DNA of 51,851 nt from Bacteroidia bacterium. Lineage in GTDB: Bacteria > Bacteroidota > Bacteroidia > J057. Below are positions 16,701 to 24,543 of the stretch, one piece after another. A program made the translations under genes and the position numbers. The notes under the pieces were generated by a model. That model saw nothing but the letters and a program-made list of their open reading frames with translations, was not told the origin of the DNA and did no database searches. Location: contig JAUIKF010000059.1 of assembly GCA_030430575.1 (NCBI GenBank), forward strand, positions 1 through 51,851, given 5' to 3'. Position 1 is the first letter of the stretch. Each line of letters begins with the position of its first letter.

Positions 16701-19700
16701 ACTTGCCCACCGCTGAGTGTCCAATTTTCAAATCTGAGTGTAGGGAATATAGATTCCGTGATCTGGGACTTTGGCGATGGGACAAGGAGTTTTGACATGA
16801 ATCCCGGTCATATCTACTCCACGCCTGGATGTTTCGACGTGCAGTTGATCATATTCCATCCCGATGGTTGTAGCGATACCCTTTTTAAACCCTGCTATAT
16901 TGACATTGCAGGACCTAATGGGCAATTGGCTTTTTCCCCTTCCACCATTTGTATCAATGACACCATCACCTTCGCCGTATTCACAGACAGTGCTGCGACT
17001 GTGATCTTAGATCCAGATGATACCCCGCTTCAGACCTTTACTTTTGGTCAAAATACCACCGATACCGTTTTCTTCCAGCATGTGTATACTACAGCGGGCA
17101 TTTTTGATCCTATTGTAGTGGTCACTGACGTTCGAAATTGCCTTCGGACCCTCCCGGCAGACAGTGCTGTCAGGGTATTAGAATTGCCTAATCCCCAAAT
17201 GCTCCCTAGTGCATTCAGCGGGTGTACGCCTTTTACGACCTTATTGAATGACAACTCGACACCTGGAGATACCACAGTCAATTCATGGACCTGGATCATC
17301 AGCACAGGGGATACCCTTGTTGCAATGGACACTTCCTATACCTTCACTCAAGCGGGCATTTATGATATCACGCTTCAGGTAAGGGATGCATTTGGGTGTA
17401 GAAATGAAATTACCCAACAATTTGAATCCAATCCTCTTCCTATCGCGGACTTCGTCGCATCAGATTCATTCAATTGTGCGCCAGCAACCATTACTTTCAC
17501 TGATAGGAGCACCAATACCATGGTGGTAGATTGGAAATGGTATTTTGGAGATGGAGATAGTGCCATAAGTGTCAATAATCCTTTGCATACTTATACGGCT
17601 GATGGTACCTATGATGTAACCCTCATCGTATTTGATATCAACAACTGCTCAGATACGCTCACCAAAAGCCAGTATATACGGCTTCGCCACCCATCAGCCC
17701 ATATTTATGGGCCTATCATGGCAGACTGTACGCCTGCGACATTGACGCTATTTGCAGACAGTTCACAGATTGTGTCTGATACAACCCTTGCCCGCTATAC
17801 CTGGAACCTGGCCTTGCCAGGAGGAGGTAGCACTACGGTCACAGACCTGGTAGGCGGCACGGCAGACAACGTGACACAGACCTACGGGACACCTGGTTTT
17901 TATCAGGTGGAACTGATCGTAGAAGATGTGTTTGGCTGTACAGATACCCTCTTGGATACCGTTCAAGCCTATAACCTGCCTGTGGCAGGATTTGCCCTTT
18001 CCGACTCCGCAGGCTGTAGACCATTAACTGTGAGCTTTGCTGACACGAGTCTCGCTGGTGATACGACCTTGGCCAACTGGCTATGGGATTTTGGTACGGG
18101 AGACCAGGCTTTTACAGATACTGCGACTTATACTTTCATGAATCCAGGCACCTATACGGTAACCCTATATGTGCTAGATAATCACGGATGTATTGATTCG
18201 GTGGAAAAGGATATTACGGTTCACGATATCCCCGTAGCAGACTTTAGTGCTTCTGACACCTTTAACTGTTCGCCCATTGCCATTACCTTCAGCGACAATA
18301 GCTCCAATACACCGATTGCAGACTGGGCCTGGGATTTTGGGGATTCTGGGCAAGCTACTGGCACGCCCAATCCCGTGCATAATTACACTGCCGATGGCAT
18401 GTTTGACGTGCAACTCATCGTGACGGATGTCAATGGCTGTATGGACACCCTTGTGAAGCCTCAATACATTCACTTGCGACACCCTACGGCATTTGTATAT
18501 TCTAATGCACCTTCTGGTTGCAACCCCGTAACGCTTACCTTCTTTGCAGATTCTTCTCAAATCTTATCAGATACAACTTTGGTTAGTTATACCTGGATAC
18601 CTGAAACCCACCTGGGGCAAAGGCCTCCTGTCACAACCACTGTAGACACCTTTTCTCAAGGCTATCCCCAAGCAGGGACTTACGACGTGACCCTCATTGT
18701 TGAAGATATTTTTGGCTGTAGAGACACCATGTTTAGAGATGATTATGTTGTAATCAATCAAACTACCGTGCCTGATCCGATTGCCATTGAATATGTAAGT
18801 GTCCTCGGAAGTGATAGCATAGAGATTGTCCATGAAGCTTTTCCCGTTCCTTCAGATCTCAATCAGTACATCATTTATTGGGAAAATCCGCTCACCAATC
18901 TCTTCCAACCGATTGATAGCACCACCAATCCCAACCAGCTGCGGTATGTTCATAGGACAGGCTCATTGAATACAGAAGATCAGCCACATTGTTATAAGGT
19001 CATCGCCCAAAATTCCTGCCTCCAACGGGCATCGCTCCGCAATACCCTGGAGCACTGTACGGTGCATCTCACAGCGACGCCATCCATCGATGAGATACAG
19101 CTTGACTGGACGCCGTATCAAGGATGGAGCCCTACCTTATACCAGATCTATCGGGTAACGGACTACGATGTAAGCAATATTACCTTACTGGCGACCGTGA
19201 ATGGCGACCAAACAAGTTATGTAGATACAGCAACATTCTGTGACGAGCCCATCACCTACCGGGTAATAGCTGCCCAAGGAATGGGAAGTCCTATACGCTC
19301 CTTCAGTAATATCGATACGGAACGCCCTATACACCTTAAACCGAGTGAAGTAGTAGACATTTCTTTTGCCTCTGTTTTTGAAGACACTGCCATAGATATT
19401 GCCTGGCAGCCTTATACTGGGTATAGGCCCCTCACCTACTTGCTAGAAAAGTCTGAAGACAATATCGTATGGAATTTTTTAGACAGCTTACCTATTACCC
19501 AATTAGCTTATCAAGATTGGGCCGTCAAAGTGAATGAGCAGTCTTACTATTATCGAATGTCAGTCTTGGATGAATGTGGGGACATAGCCCCTATTGGTTT
19601 CCACGGGAAAAGTATTCTCCTAACCGTAGAACTTGAGGGTAAATATCCCATCCTTTCCTGGTCTGCATATGAACAGTGGAGAAATGATGTATTCGCCTAC

Positions 19701-20162
19701 CAAATTGAAATCTTCAATGACGCGACACAAGCCTGGGAACTCGTGGAGCAAGTAGGCGGAACCGTGAATAAGTTTATCGATGACCTGACGACCCTCAATC
19801 AAGCGACCTACTGTTATCGCATACGCGCACTGGAAGCCAATGGCCTCAGGTCTACCGCTCTCTCAAACGAAGACTGTACCATATTTGGCCCCAATATCTT
19901 TGCCCCCAATGCCTTTAGCCCTAATGATGATGGGACAAATGATCGCTTCTTCATCTTTGGTCCAAACCTCCGCAATGTGACGCTAATCATATTCAATCGC
20001 TGGGGAAGAAAAATCTATGAGACCAGTAACCTCGATGAAGGCTGGGACGGCACCTATAATGGTGTCCATGTTCCAGAAGGCGTGTATGTATGGCATGTCA
20101 GCGGCACAGGCGTTGATGGTACTAGTAGCAAGTTGACGGGTACGGTGACGGTGATAAGATGA
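13737..20162 (+). CDS. Giant PKD-repeat surface protein with T9SS type B sorting domain
   Basis: The 2141-residue product has a signal peptide ending near LQAQ (about residue 28). Then come about 19 PKD-like beta-sandwich modules of 75-100 residues, many with the PKD core WDFGD or WxFGDG and a closing GCxDT. At about 1680-2050 there are Fn3-like segments (IQLDWTPYQGW, IDIAWQPYTGYRPL). The C-terminus (about 2052-2141) has NAFSPNDDGTNDRF, FNRWGRKIYE and WDGTYNGVHVPEGVYVW: the type B ('gliding-motility-associated') sorting domain recognised by the type IX secretion system. It should be exported and attached or released at the surface, probably as an adhesin. Modules 14-16 and 17-19 form a duplicated block. 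A palindromic element starts directly after its stop. Confidence 0.93.
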   Translation: MLSLQLNKLSILFSFFLAFWIPTSLQAQLSADFSSDDSSGCLTVVANFSDLSTGNPTSWNWFFVQNGAVVDTRTGQNPGKIFNTPGCFDVILAIADGMGNVDTVRKNCFIEVFRNPAVDFGVDTTIGCAPATFNFNNLTVPNAAGLSGCTWVLINQNTLATTSSTSLNPSITLPNLGRYDVQLRCTNTNGCDTTIRKNGFIEVFPSPTASFTVSDTIGCTLPVSVTLNNTSSPNGATGMTYNWAFPGGTPPTASGQNPAPVAYAAVGSYPIGLIAVSSSGCADSTGLIANVSLQTINAGFTINDTTPCTNLTVGFRDTTTYIGSGSATWDLGDNSPIASGTFVPKQYSHPGPYTIQMMVVDALGCTDTVTRQIQVQGRPPVNFGASPTTSCNISTVFNFGDSTGGIVSWLWDFGDNNTSTLQNPSHTYGASGNYTVCLTVTDTNGCDSTRCINNLISLGTPVTDFSVDTDRGCVPYNASFMDLSTSNDPIVSWMWTFDGGMGTNIVPGTSTAQNPSVSVDSAGFYDVTLVITTQSGCKDSITRTNYMRGGNIPMVDFTADADTVCIGETIQFTSLHLGANFSYFWDFNYPGGFVPLSFDPRYAYPDTGCFDVALRISDKGCQDTLVKQQVVCVFPPRAAFTATPTAICTLPATVTLTDNSLGPVDNYRWYFNGFLISTAPNPPALPIPIGTPAGSYPVKLVVENTVSGCMDSIETLIVVANPIADFSISDKDVCIGDRVDFANLSQNTSGYLWDFGDNVQRPGLINGSFIYTDTGYYSITLIAIDQATNCRDTLRKTDSVRVEGVFPSFTGIDSFGCAPLTVQFGDSSTSSRGGTITAWDWDFGDLINNSSALQHPIHTYVNNGQYSVTLTVTDSWGCVDSLVKPNYTIASLPQLDFSVDRDSTCLGNNSNFTNLSTGNGLIYQWRFGPLPTDTSFQVNPTWTFPDTGFHHVQLIAVDQFGCVDSLLRTNVVYIEKDSIEFDSDKRAGTCPPLSVQFSNLSVGNIDSVIWDFGDGTRSFDMNPGHIYSTPGCFDVQLIIFHPDGCSDTLFKPCYIDIAGPNGQLAFSPSTICINDTITFAVFTDSAATVILDPDDTPLQTFTFGQNTTDTVFFQHVYTTAGIFDPIVVVTDVRNCLRTLPADSAVRVLELPNPQMLPSAFSGCTPFTTLLNDNSTPGDTTVNSWTWIISTGDTLVAMDTSYTFTQAGIYDITLQVRDAFGCRNEITQQFESNPLPIADFVASDSFNCAPATITFTDRSTNTMVVDWKWYFGDGDSAISVNNPLHTYTADGTYDVTLIVFDINNCSDTLTKSQYIRLRHPSAHIYGPIMADCTPATLTLFADSSQIVSDTTLARYTWNLALPGGGSTTVTDLVGGTADNVTQTYGTPGFYQVELIVEDVFGCTDTLLDTVQAYNLPVAGFALSDSAGCRPLTVSFADTSLAGDTTLANWLWDFGTGDQAFTDTATYTFMNPGTYTVTLYVLDNHGCIDSVEKDITVHDIPVADFSASDTFNCSPIAITFSDNSSNTPIADWAWDFGDSGQATGTPNPVHNYTADGMFDVQLIVTDVNGCMDTLVKPQYIHLRHPTAFVYSNAPSGCNPVTLTFFADSSQILSDTTLVSYTWIPETHLGQRPPVTTTVDTFSQGYPQAGTYDVTLIVEDIFGCRDTMFRDDYVVINQTTVPDPIAIEYVSVLGSDSIEIVHEAFPVPSDLNQYIIYWENPLTNLFQPIDSTTNPNQLRYVHRTGSLNTEDQPHCYKVIAQNSCLQRASLRNTLEHCTVHLTATPSIDEIQLDWTPYQGWSPTLYQIYRVTDYDVSNITLLATVNGDQTSYVDTATFCDEPITYRVIAAQGMGSPIRSFSNIDTERPIHLKPSEVVDISFASVFEDTAIDIAWQPYTGYRPLTYLLEKSEDNIVWNFLDSLPITQLAYQDWAVKVNEQSYYYRMSVLDECGDIAPIGFHGKSILLTVELEGKYPILSWSAYEQWRNDVFAYQIEIFNDATQAWELVEQVGGTVNKFIDDLTTLNQATYCYRIRALEANGLRSTALSNEDCTIFGPNIFAPNAFSPNDDGTNDRFFIFGPNLRNVTLIIFNRWGRKIYETSNLDEGWDGTYNGVHVPEGVYVWHVSGTGVDGTSSKLTGTVTVIR
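17180..18760 (+). repeat. Duplicated three-module block inside the PKD protein gene
   Basis: Two consecutive blocks of about 790 bases (roughly 17180-17967 and 17968-18760) encode the same order of three PKD variants. First is a 'GDTT...WTW/WDF' module. Next is a 'PxADFxASDxFNC' module ending KPQYI or KSQYI. Third is an 'HPxA...FADSSQI(V/L)SDTTL' module. Module-to-module likeness between the blocks is much higher than to other modules, so the block was copied as a unit. The block boundaries are approximate. Confidence 0.7.
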
Positions 20163-20403
20163 TGAGACCGCTCGGGCTCGAAGACTCGCCCTCGCTGCGA
20201 GAGGCGAGACCGTTCGCGCCTTCGGCACTCACTGCGAGACCGCTCGCCTTGCAGGCTCGCTACGAGACAAGAGACAAGAAGATTTGCCTTTAGTCTCGTA
20301 GCGAGTCTTCGAGCGGTCTCGCAGTGAGGAGCTTCGGGACGAACGATCTCGCAGGGAGCCCGCAGGGCGACCGGTCTCGCAGCGAGCGAAGCGAGCGGTC
20401 TAA
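20163..20403 (+). repeat. Palindromic element, copy A (241 bp)
   Basis: The sequence starts TGAGACCGCTCGGGCT immediately after the TGA of the PKD gene and ends CGAGCGGTCTAA, so its ends are inverted copies. Its arms pair over most of their length, for example CACTCACTGCGAGACC with GGTCTCGCAGTGAG. A colinear second copy lies at 26493-26718 on the other strand. GC content is well above the surrounding sequence. It encodes no protein and accounts for the 306 bases between the PKD gene and tRNA-His. Confidence 0.8.
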
Positions 20404-20469
20404 TTTTTTCTGCCTCACTATTGCATTTATTTCGGGTAATTCCGTATTATTGCAATCCGAATTTATACG

Positions 20470-20543
20470 GTGGCTATAGCTCAGCTGGTTAGAGCACCAG
20501 ATTGTGGTTCTGGGGGCCGGGGGTTCAAATCCCCTTAGCCACC
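20470..20543 (+). tRNA. trnH: tRNA-His (GTG)
   Basis: The cloverleaf folds fully: acceptor GTGGCTA/TAGCCAC, D arm GCTC/GAGC, anticodon stem CCAGA/TCTGG around loop TTGTGGT (anticodon GTG), and T arm GGGGG/CCCCT with loop TTCAAAT. The base before position 1 is G (20469) and the discriminator is C (20543), giving the extra G-1:C73 pair that marks histidine tRNA. The CCA end is not encoded. A terminator follows 12 bases later. Confidence 0.97.
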
Positions 20544-20555
20544 CCTCTTTAAAGC

Positions 20556-20589
20556 AAAAAGCGCTTTTCTTAATTGAAAAGCGCTTTTT
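20556..20589. terminator. Bidirectional terminator after tRNA-His
   Basis: AAAAAGCGCTTTTC pairs perfectly with GAAAAGCGCTTTTT around a 6-base loop and runs into T's on both strands. It ends the tRNA transcript and can also stop the convergent aminopeptidase gene, whose stop lies 22 bases away. Confidence 0.9.
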
Positions 20590-20611
20590 TGTGTTTATCT
20601 TCTTCGATGAA

Positions 20612-22012
20612 CTAAGCAGTCATCATTTCCCCTCGGAGGGCTTCTACCTCCGAAATTGTCTTGGCGACAGGGTCACCTAGCAATTGAGAACCAGTCTCGG
20701 TGACGATATAGTCGTCTTCTATGCGGATGCCTCCAAAGTCTCGATAGGCCCCAAGGCGATCATAATTGATGAATTCGCTGTGTTTGTGCGCTACTTGCCA
20801 CTGGTCAATGAGTTCTGGGATAAAATAAATGCCAGGCTCTACCGTCAGGACAAAACCTGCTTCCAATTCTCTACCTAAGCGCAAAGCGTTTAAGCCAAAC
20901 TGGGTGCTCCGCTTCAGCGAGTCAGTATACCCTACATGATTCTCTCCAAAATTCTCCATGTCGTGGACATCCAATCCCATCATATGCCCCAGGCCATGAG
21001 GGAAGAAAAGCGCATGTGCGCCAGCAGCTACTGCTTCTTCAGGGTTTCCTCTCATCAAGCCAAGCCCCGTAAGCCCTTCTGCAATCACACGACTAGCAAG
21101 TAGATGAACATCTCTATAAGGAACTCCAGGTCTTAACGCTTCAATAGCTGCTAATTCAGCATCCAACACGATTTGGTAGATTTCTTTTTGCTGAGCGGAA
21201 AAACGATGGCTGACAGGAAAGGTACGGGTGAGGTCCCCAGCGTAATGCATGGGAGAATTGCCTCCTGCATCTACGAGCACCATTTTACCTTCTGTAAGGG
21301 TATTGCTATGGTCGTGATTGTGCAAGATCTGCCCATTGACGGAAAGGATCACCGGGTAAGCAGTAGAGCTATCCACAGCAGCAGCTATCGCTTGGATGGT
21401 TCCATGAAGTTCAGCTTCTGTCATCCCTGGGCGAGCCGCACGCATGACAGCTTCATGCATCTTGCCCGATAGGCGGACTGCCTTTTCCAACTCTGTGATC
21501 TCTTCAGGAGATTTAACAGATCGCTGGGCGACAACTGCCTGCAGCAAAGGTAAAGAAACGGCTCCAGCTTGTTCTTCGGGCTGTAAGCCAAGCAGATCTT
21601 GCAACTGAAGTGTGTGTCTTCCTCTATAAGGAGGAAGAAAATGGATTTTCCTTCCCTGCTGTTGAGTACCTGCCAAAACAGGCCTCAACTGCTTAATTGG
21701 CAGGACTTGGCTCACCCCACAATCTGCCGCTAAAGAGGCGATGGAAGGTTGAGGACCTGTCCATACGATGTCATCCATCGTGGCTTCATCTCCAAAGACC
21801 ACTTCTAGTCCTTCATCAAGGTCTACCAATGCAGCTAAGCCAGGATTATTTATGCCAAAATAATAAAGAAAGGTGCTGTCCTGACGGAAATGATAGGCGT
21901 TGTCCCGATAGTTCATTGGGCTTTCATCATTTCCCAAAAACAAAATCATCCCTCCCTGGAGACGGCTGCGTAAAGCTTGACGTCTCTTTAAATATACGTT
22001 TGCTGGAAACAT
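20612..22012 (-). CDS. pepP: Xaa-Pro aminopeptidase (M24B family)
   Basis: This cytosolic dimanganese peptidase removes the N-terminal residue before proline. The 466-residue protein has an N-terminal creatinase-like domain (ILFLGNDESPMNYRDNAYHF near residue 25). The C-terminal pita-bread domain shows all five metal ligands: Asp248 (VDAGG), Asp260 (YAGDLTRTF), His343 (PHGLGHMMGLDVHD), Glu392 (TVEPGIY) and Glu432 (IRIEDDYIVTE). Length and motifs fit PepP well. It is transcribed away from a T9SS cargo gene 60 bases upstream and converges on tRNA-His. Confidence 0.94.
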   Translation of the reverse strand: MFPANVYLKRRQALRSRLQGGMILFLGNDESPMNYRDNAYHFRQDSTFLYYFGINNPGLAALVDLDEGLEVVFGDEATMDDIVWTGPQPSIASLAADCGVSQVLPIKQLRPVLAGTQQQGRKIHFLPPYRGRHTLQLQDLLGLQPEEQAGAVSLPLLQAVVAQRSVKSPEEITELEKAVRLSGKMHEAVMRAARPGMTEAELHGTIQAIAAAVDSSTAYPVILSVNGQILHNHDHSNTLTEGKMVLVDAGGNSPMHYAGDLTRTFPVSHRFSAQQKEIYQIVLDAELAAIEALRPGVPYRDVHLLASRVIAEGLTGLGLMRGNPEEAVAAGAHALFFPHGLGHMMGLDVHDMENFGENHVGYTDSLKRSTQFGLNALRLGRELEAGFVLTVEPGIYFIPELIDQWQVAHKHSEFINYDRLGAYRDFGGIRIEDDYIVTETGSQLLGDPVAKTISEVEALRGEMMTA

Positions 22013-22072
22013 ACTCTAACAGTGTTTTTTACTGGTTAAGCAAGGTATCAATTTTGACTTCTTGAACAAAAT

Positions 22073-23932
22073 TTACTTTTTCATTATTCTCCTACTTACG
22101 ACACCTGTACCTATTTGACACTCAAGGACATAAAGGCCATTCGCATGATCGTTCAGGTCAATTTTAGTGTGGAATTCTCCTATATAATTCTCCCAATTAT
22201 TCTGAAATACAACCCGTCCCATTAGGTCCATCACCCGTAGCTTTACATCCTTTGATTTCACTAACGTAAATCCAACTTGAATTTCTTCTTTGAAGGGATT
22301 TGGGAAAAAACGAAAATCTTCCAAAATGCCTACCAGGTCTTCCAGGCTGCTCAACACAATGGTGATATTCCCAGAAGTATCAGACACACACCCCGTAGCG
22401 ATATCTATAGCTACCGCCCAGTGGCGCCCTGTTCCATTAATCATATAGCTAGTTGTGGTATCAACTGGATTAGGGCCCAACTGGTCTACATACCAGACAT
22501 AGATATATCTAGGATCTGGGTTCAGGATTTCAATGGTTTGTTGACCGATTAAGTTAATGGAAGGCGTAGGCACAGTGACCTCGGTGAATGTCATAGGCTG
22601 AGTCTGAGCAGAAGTACAGCGTGTTGTACGATTTACCGATTGAACGGAATAGTTCCCTGGCGTTTTTACAAAATAACTACTCCCACTTGCCCCAGTGATG
22701 GGCAAGCCATTCATAAACCAAACCAGGGAATCGGTAGAGGTTGTCATCAGTTCCACCGAATCTCCTTTACAGAAAAACGTATCTCCCAGAGCCATCAAAT
22801 CGGGAATGACAGGCAGGGTATCTAAGTGAAAGGTATCTGAACAGGAAATGGTCATTTTGGGATTTGACACGAAGAAAGTCACTTGAAGGCCACCATTGGT
22901 TACGACGACAGGCCCAGGACTTGTAGGGGGAATATTGAGGAAAACAGAAGCACTTCCTTGATTCTGGCCATCTGCGCAGCCATCATCAGGAGAAGTTGTA
23001 TCATCATCCCATACCTGGAGTTCATAGGCGCCTGTATCCAACAGAATAGCCGGAACACCAATATTAAGAGGAAGTTGGTTAAAATTATTGAGGGGGGAAC
23101 TAGAAGTATTGACTACGTCCATCCCTCCTGGATCTTTTAAAATCCAGTAGAGGTCAGGATCCACACCGATCAAGACGTCACTACAGTTCACGGTATCAAT
23201 TCGCACCGAATCAAGGATAAACCCAATAGTATCTACCACTAGCTCATAATCAATGGTATAAGTACCTCCATCAGTAATGACTTGGGGCAAAGGGTTTTCA
23301 TCTGTCGTGGAAAAACTGTGACCAGGTCCCCCTATTTCCCACAAATAGGAAAAGCCAGCTTTTCCATTACTCGGGATATTGTTGGTCAAGCCAAGCACAG
23401 CTGGCTCACAATTGTCACTCAACGAATAGGTATAGCAGCTCCCTACAAAGGTACAAGCGGTCACCTCAATCGTCCCTGTATAGGTGGTTTGCTGGGCACC
23501 AAGTGGAGGTGGAAGTACCACATCCAGGTCTACCACAAATGTATAGATACCTGGTACGCCAGGCGTGCCATAAAACTGGACACAGCCGACTGTGTCAGGC
23601 ATAGGATTATTGGGACTCACATCATACATACAGTTAGGAGAAAGGTTACATTTCCAATTGATGCCAAGAGGCAATCCCGTCACATTCGTAATCGTGAAAG
23701 AATTGAATGGAATGCGAATATTTTGACCTGCCACATTCACCACCGTATCCCGTGGAAAGACAAAGGTGACATCTTGTTCATTGTATTGGCAGCCGTTCAT
23801 GGGTGGAAAGCTATCTGGATAGATACCTGGGACATTGGGCACCAAGGTGTCTATCATACAGTTCTGGGCGAAGCTGGTTTGGGGGAAGAGAAAAAATATA
23901 AATAGGGAAAAAAGAAGTAGGGGTCTTTGCAT
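22073..23932 (-). CDS. Secreted protein with T9SS type A sorting domain
   Basis: The 619-residue product begins with a signal peptide (MQRPLLLFSLFIFFLFPQTSFAQ). Its large cysteine-containing beta-rich body includes an Ig/PKD-like stretch (about 395-455, SVELMTTSTDSLVWFMNG) and repeated PDTV/DTV strands. The last ~80 residues form a type A sorting domain: FRFFPNPFKEEIQV, LRVMDLMGRVVFQ, HANGLYVLECQIG and a terminal RRIMKK. Such domains direct proteins through the type IX system to the surface, usually with cleavage. The role of the cargo portion is not evident. The gene is followed by pepP on the same strand. Confidence 0.85.
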   Translation of the reverse strand: MQRPLLLFSLFIFFLFPQTSFAQNCMIDTLVPNVPGIYPDSFPPMNGCQYNEQDVTFVFPRDTVVNVAGQNIRIPFNSFTITNVTGLPLGINWKCNLSPNCMYDVSPNNPMPDTVGCVQFYGTPGVPGIYTFVVDLDVVLPPPLGAQQTTYTGTIEVTACTFVGSCYTYSLSDNCEPAVLGLTNNIPSNGKAGFSYLWEIGGPGHSFSTTDENPLPQVITDGGTYTIDYELVVDTIGFILDSVRIDTVNCSDVLIGVDPDLYWILKDPGGMDVVNTSSSPLNNFNQLPLNIGVPAILLDTGAYELQVWDDDTTSPDDGCADGQNQGSASVFLNIPPTSPGPVVVTNGGLQVTFFVSNPKMTISCSDTFHLDTLPVIPDLMALGDTFFCKGDSVELMTTSTDSLVWFMNGLPITGASGSSYFVKTPGNYSVQSVNRTTRCTSAQTQPMTFTEVTVPTPSINLIGQQTIEILNPDPRYIYVWYVDQLGPNPVDTTTSYMINGTGRHWAVAIDIATGCVSDTSGNITIVLSSLEDLVGILEDFRFFPNPFKEEIQVGFTLVKSKDVKLRVMDLMGRVVFQNNWENYIGEFHTKIDLNDHANGLYVLECQIGTGVVSRRIMKK

Positions 23933-23987
23933 TATGTTATTGGATTAAAATTAAGTGTTGATTTTGGGCGGCAGGCAAAACGATTGG

Positions 23988-24341
23988 TCACGATGCTGCA
24001 AATTCCGTAAAGGGGCGTTTATAAGGTGCCTGAAACCCTAAAACAATATCTTCCTTGGGAACACCATGTTCTATCAAATCTTCGGCAATTCCAGCTTCTA
24101 CATAGTCTTTTTGAATCCAGATTTTGCCATCTTTTATATCTAGATGAAGTAAGCAAACATGGATTCTATCCATATGACTCCAACCAATATCAAGCAGAAA
24201 ATAATGATTTCGCTGATCATCAAATACTATTTGGGTTTCTGATTCTTCAACATTTTCATCCTCAATAAAATGATCTTTATGGCCTGCATATTGGGTCAAA
24301 ATGGCTTTCACAATTTGTTGATAGCTCTTCAGTCTATCCAT
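23988..24341 (-). CDS. XisI-like protein, second orphan copy
   Basis: The 117-residue product carries the XisI hallmarks: LDIGWSHMDRIHVCLLHLD, KDGKIWIQKDYVE, IAEDLIEHGVPKEDIVLGF and a C-terminal FAAS. It is closer to the classical XisI pattern (LLHLDIKDGKIWIQ, GVPKEDIVLGF) than the copy at 4278-4637. No xisH-like gene adjoins it: upstream is pyrD, with a perfect 42-bp palindrome between, and downstream is the T9SS cargo. The start MDRLKSYQQIV is the usual N-terminus. Function outside cyanobacterial element excision is not established. Confidence 0.88.
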   Translation of the reverse strand: MDRLKSYQQIVKAILTQYAGHKDHFIEDENVEESETQIVFDDQRNHYFLLDIGWSHMDRIHVCLLHLDIKDGKIWIQKDYVEAGIAEDLIEHGVPKEDIVLGFQAPYKRPFTEFAAS

Positions 24342-24427
24342 AATTCAGTTGTTAGTGAAGTAGAAATTGTTCCTCTTAAAACGTCATCCCGGAATTTTTC
24401 GATGCTTTTTGGCGGGAGATCACGGAT

Positions 24428-24469
24428 AAATTTTGTAGGGACAGGACATGTCCTGTCCCTACAAAATTT
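24428..24469. repeat. Perfect 42-bp palindrome
   Basis: The 21 bases 24428-24448 are the exact reverse complement of 24449-24469, centred on ACATGT, with GTAGGGACAGGACA as the core arm. GTAGGGACAGG/CCTGTCCCTAC palindromes are dispersed intergenic repeats in many bacteria. It lies between pyrD and the XisI-like gene, 74 bases after the pyrD stop, where it may also act as a transcript-end hairpin. Confidence 0.85.
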
Positions 24470-24543
24470 TCCGCGCTGACGCTTCACTGGCAAGCATAGT
24501 ATGTTTGGTCAAGAATATTTCTTTACGACAAAAAAACAAAAAA

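Noticed and set aside
13817-18833. Numerous minus-strand open frames inside the PKD gene
   Set aside because: They arise from the repetitive, stop-poor reverse strand of the giant gene and have no start or signature support.
20163-20403. Possible CRISPR array or rRNA-like structured RNA
   Set aside because: The repeated motifs are inverted arms of one palindrome, without regular spacing or unique spacers, and a second colinear copy exists at 26493-26718.
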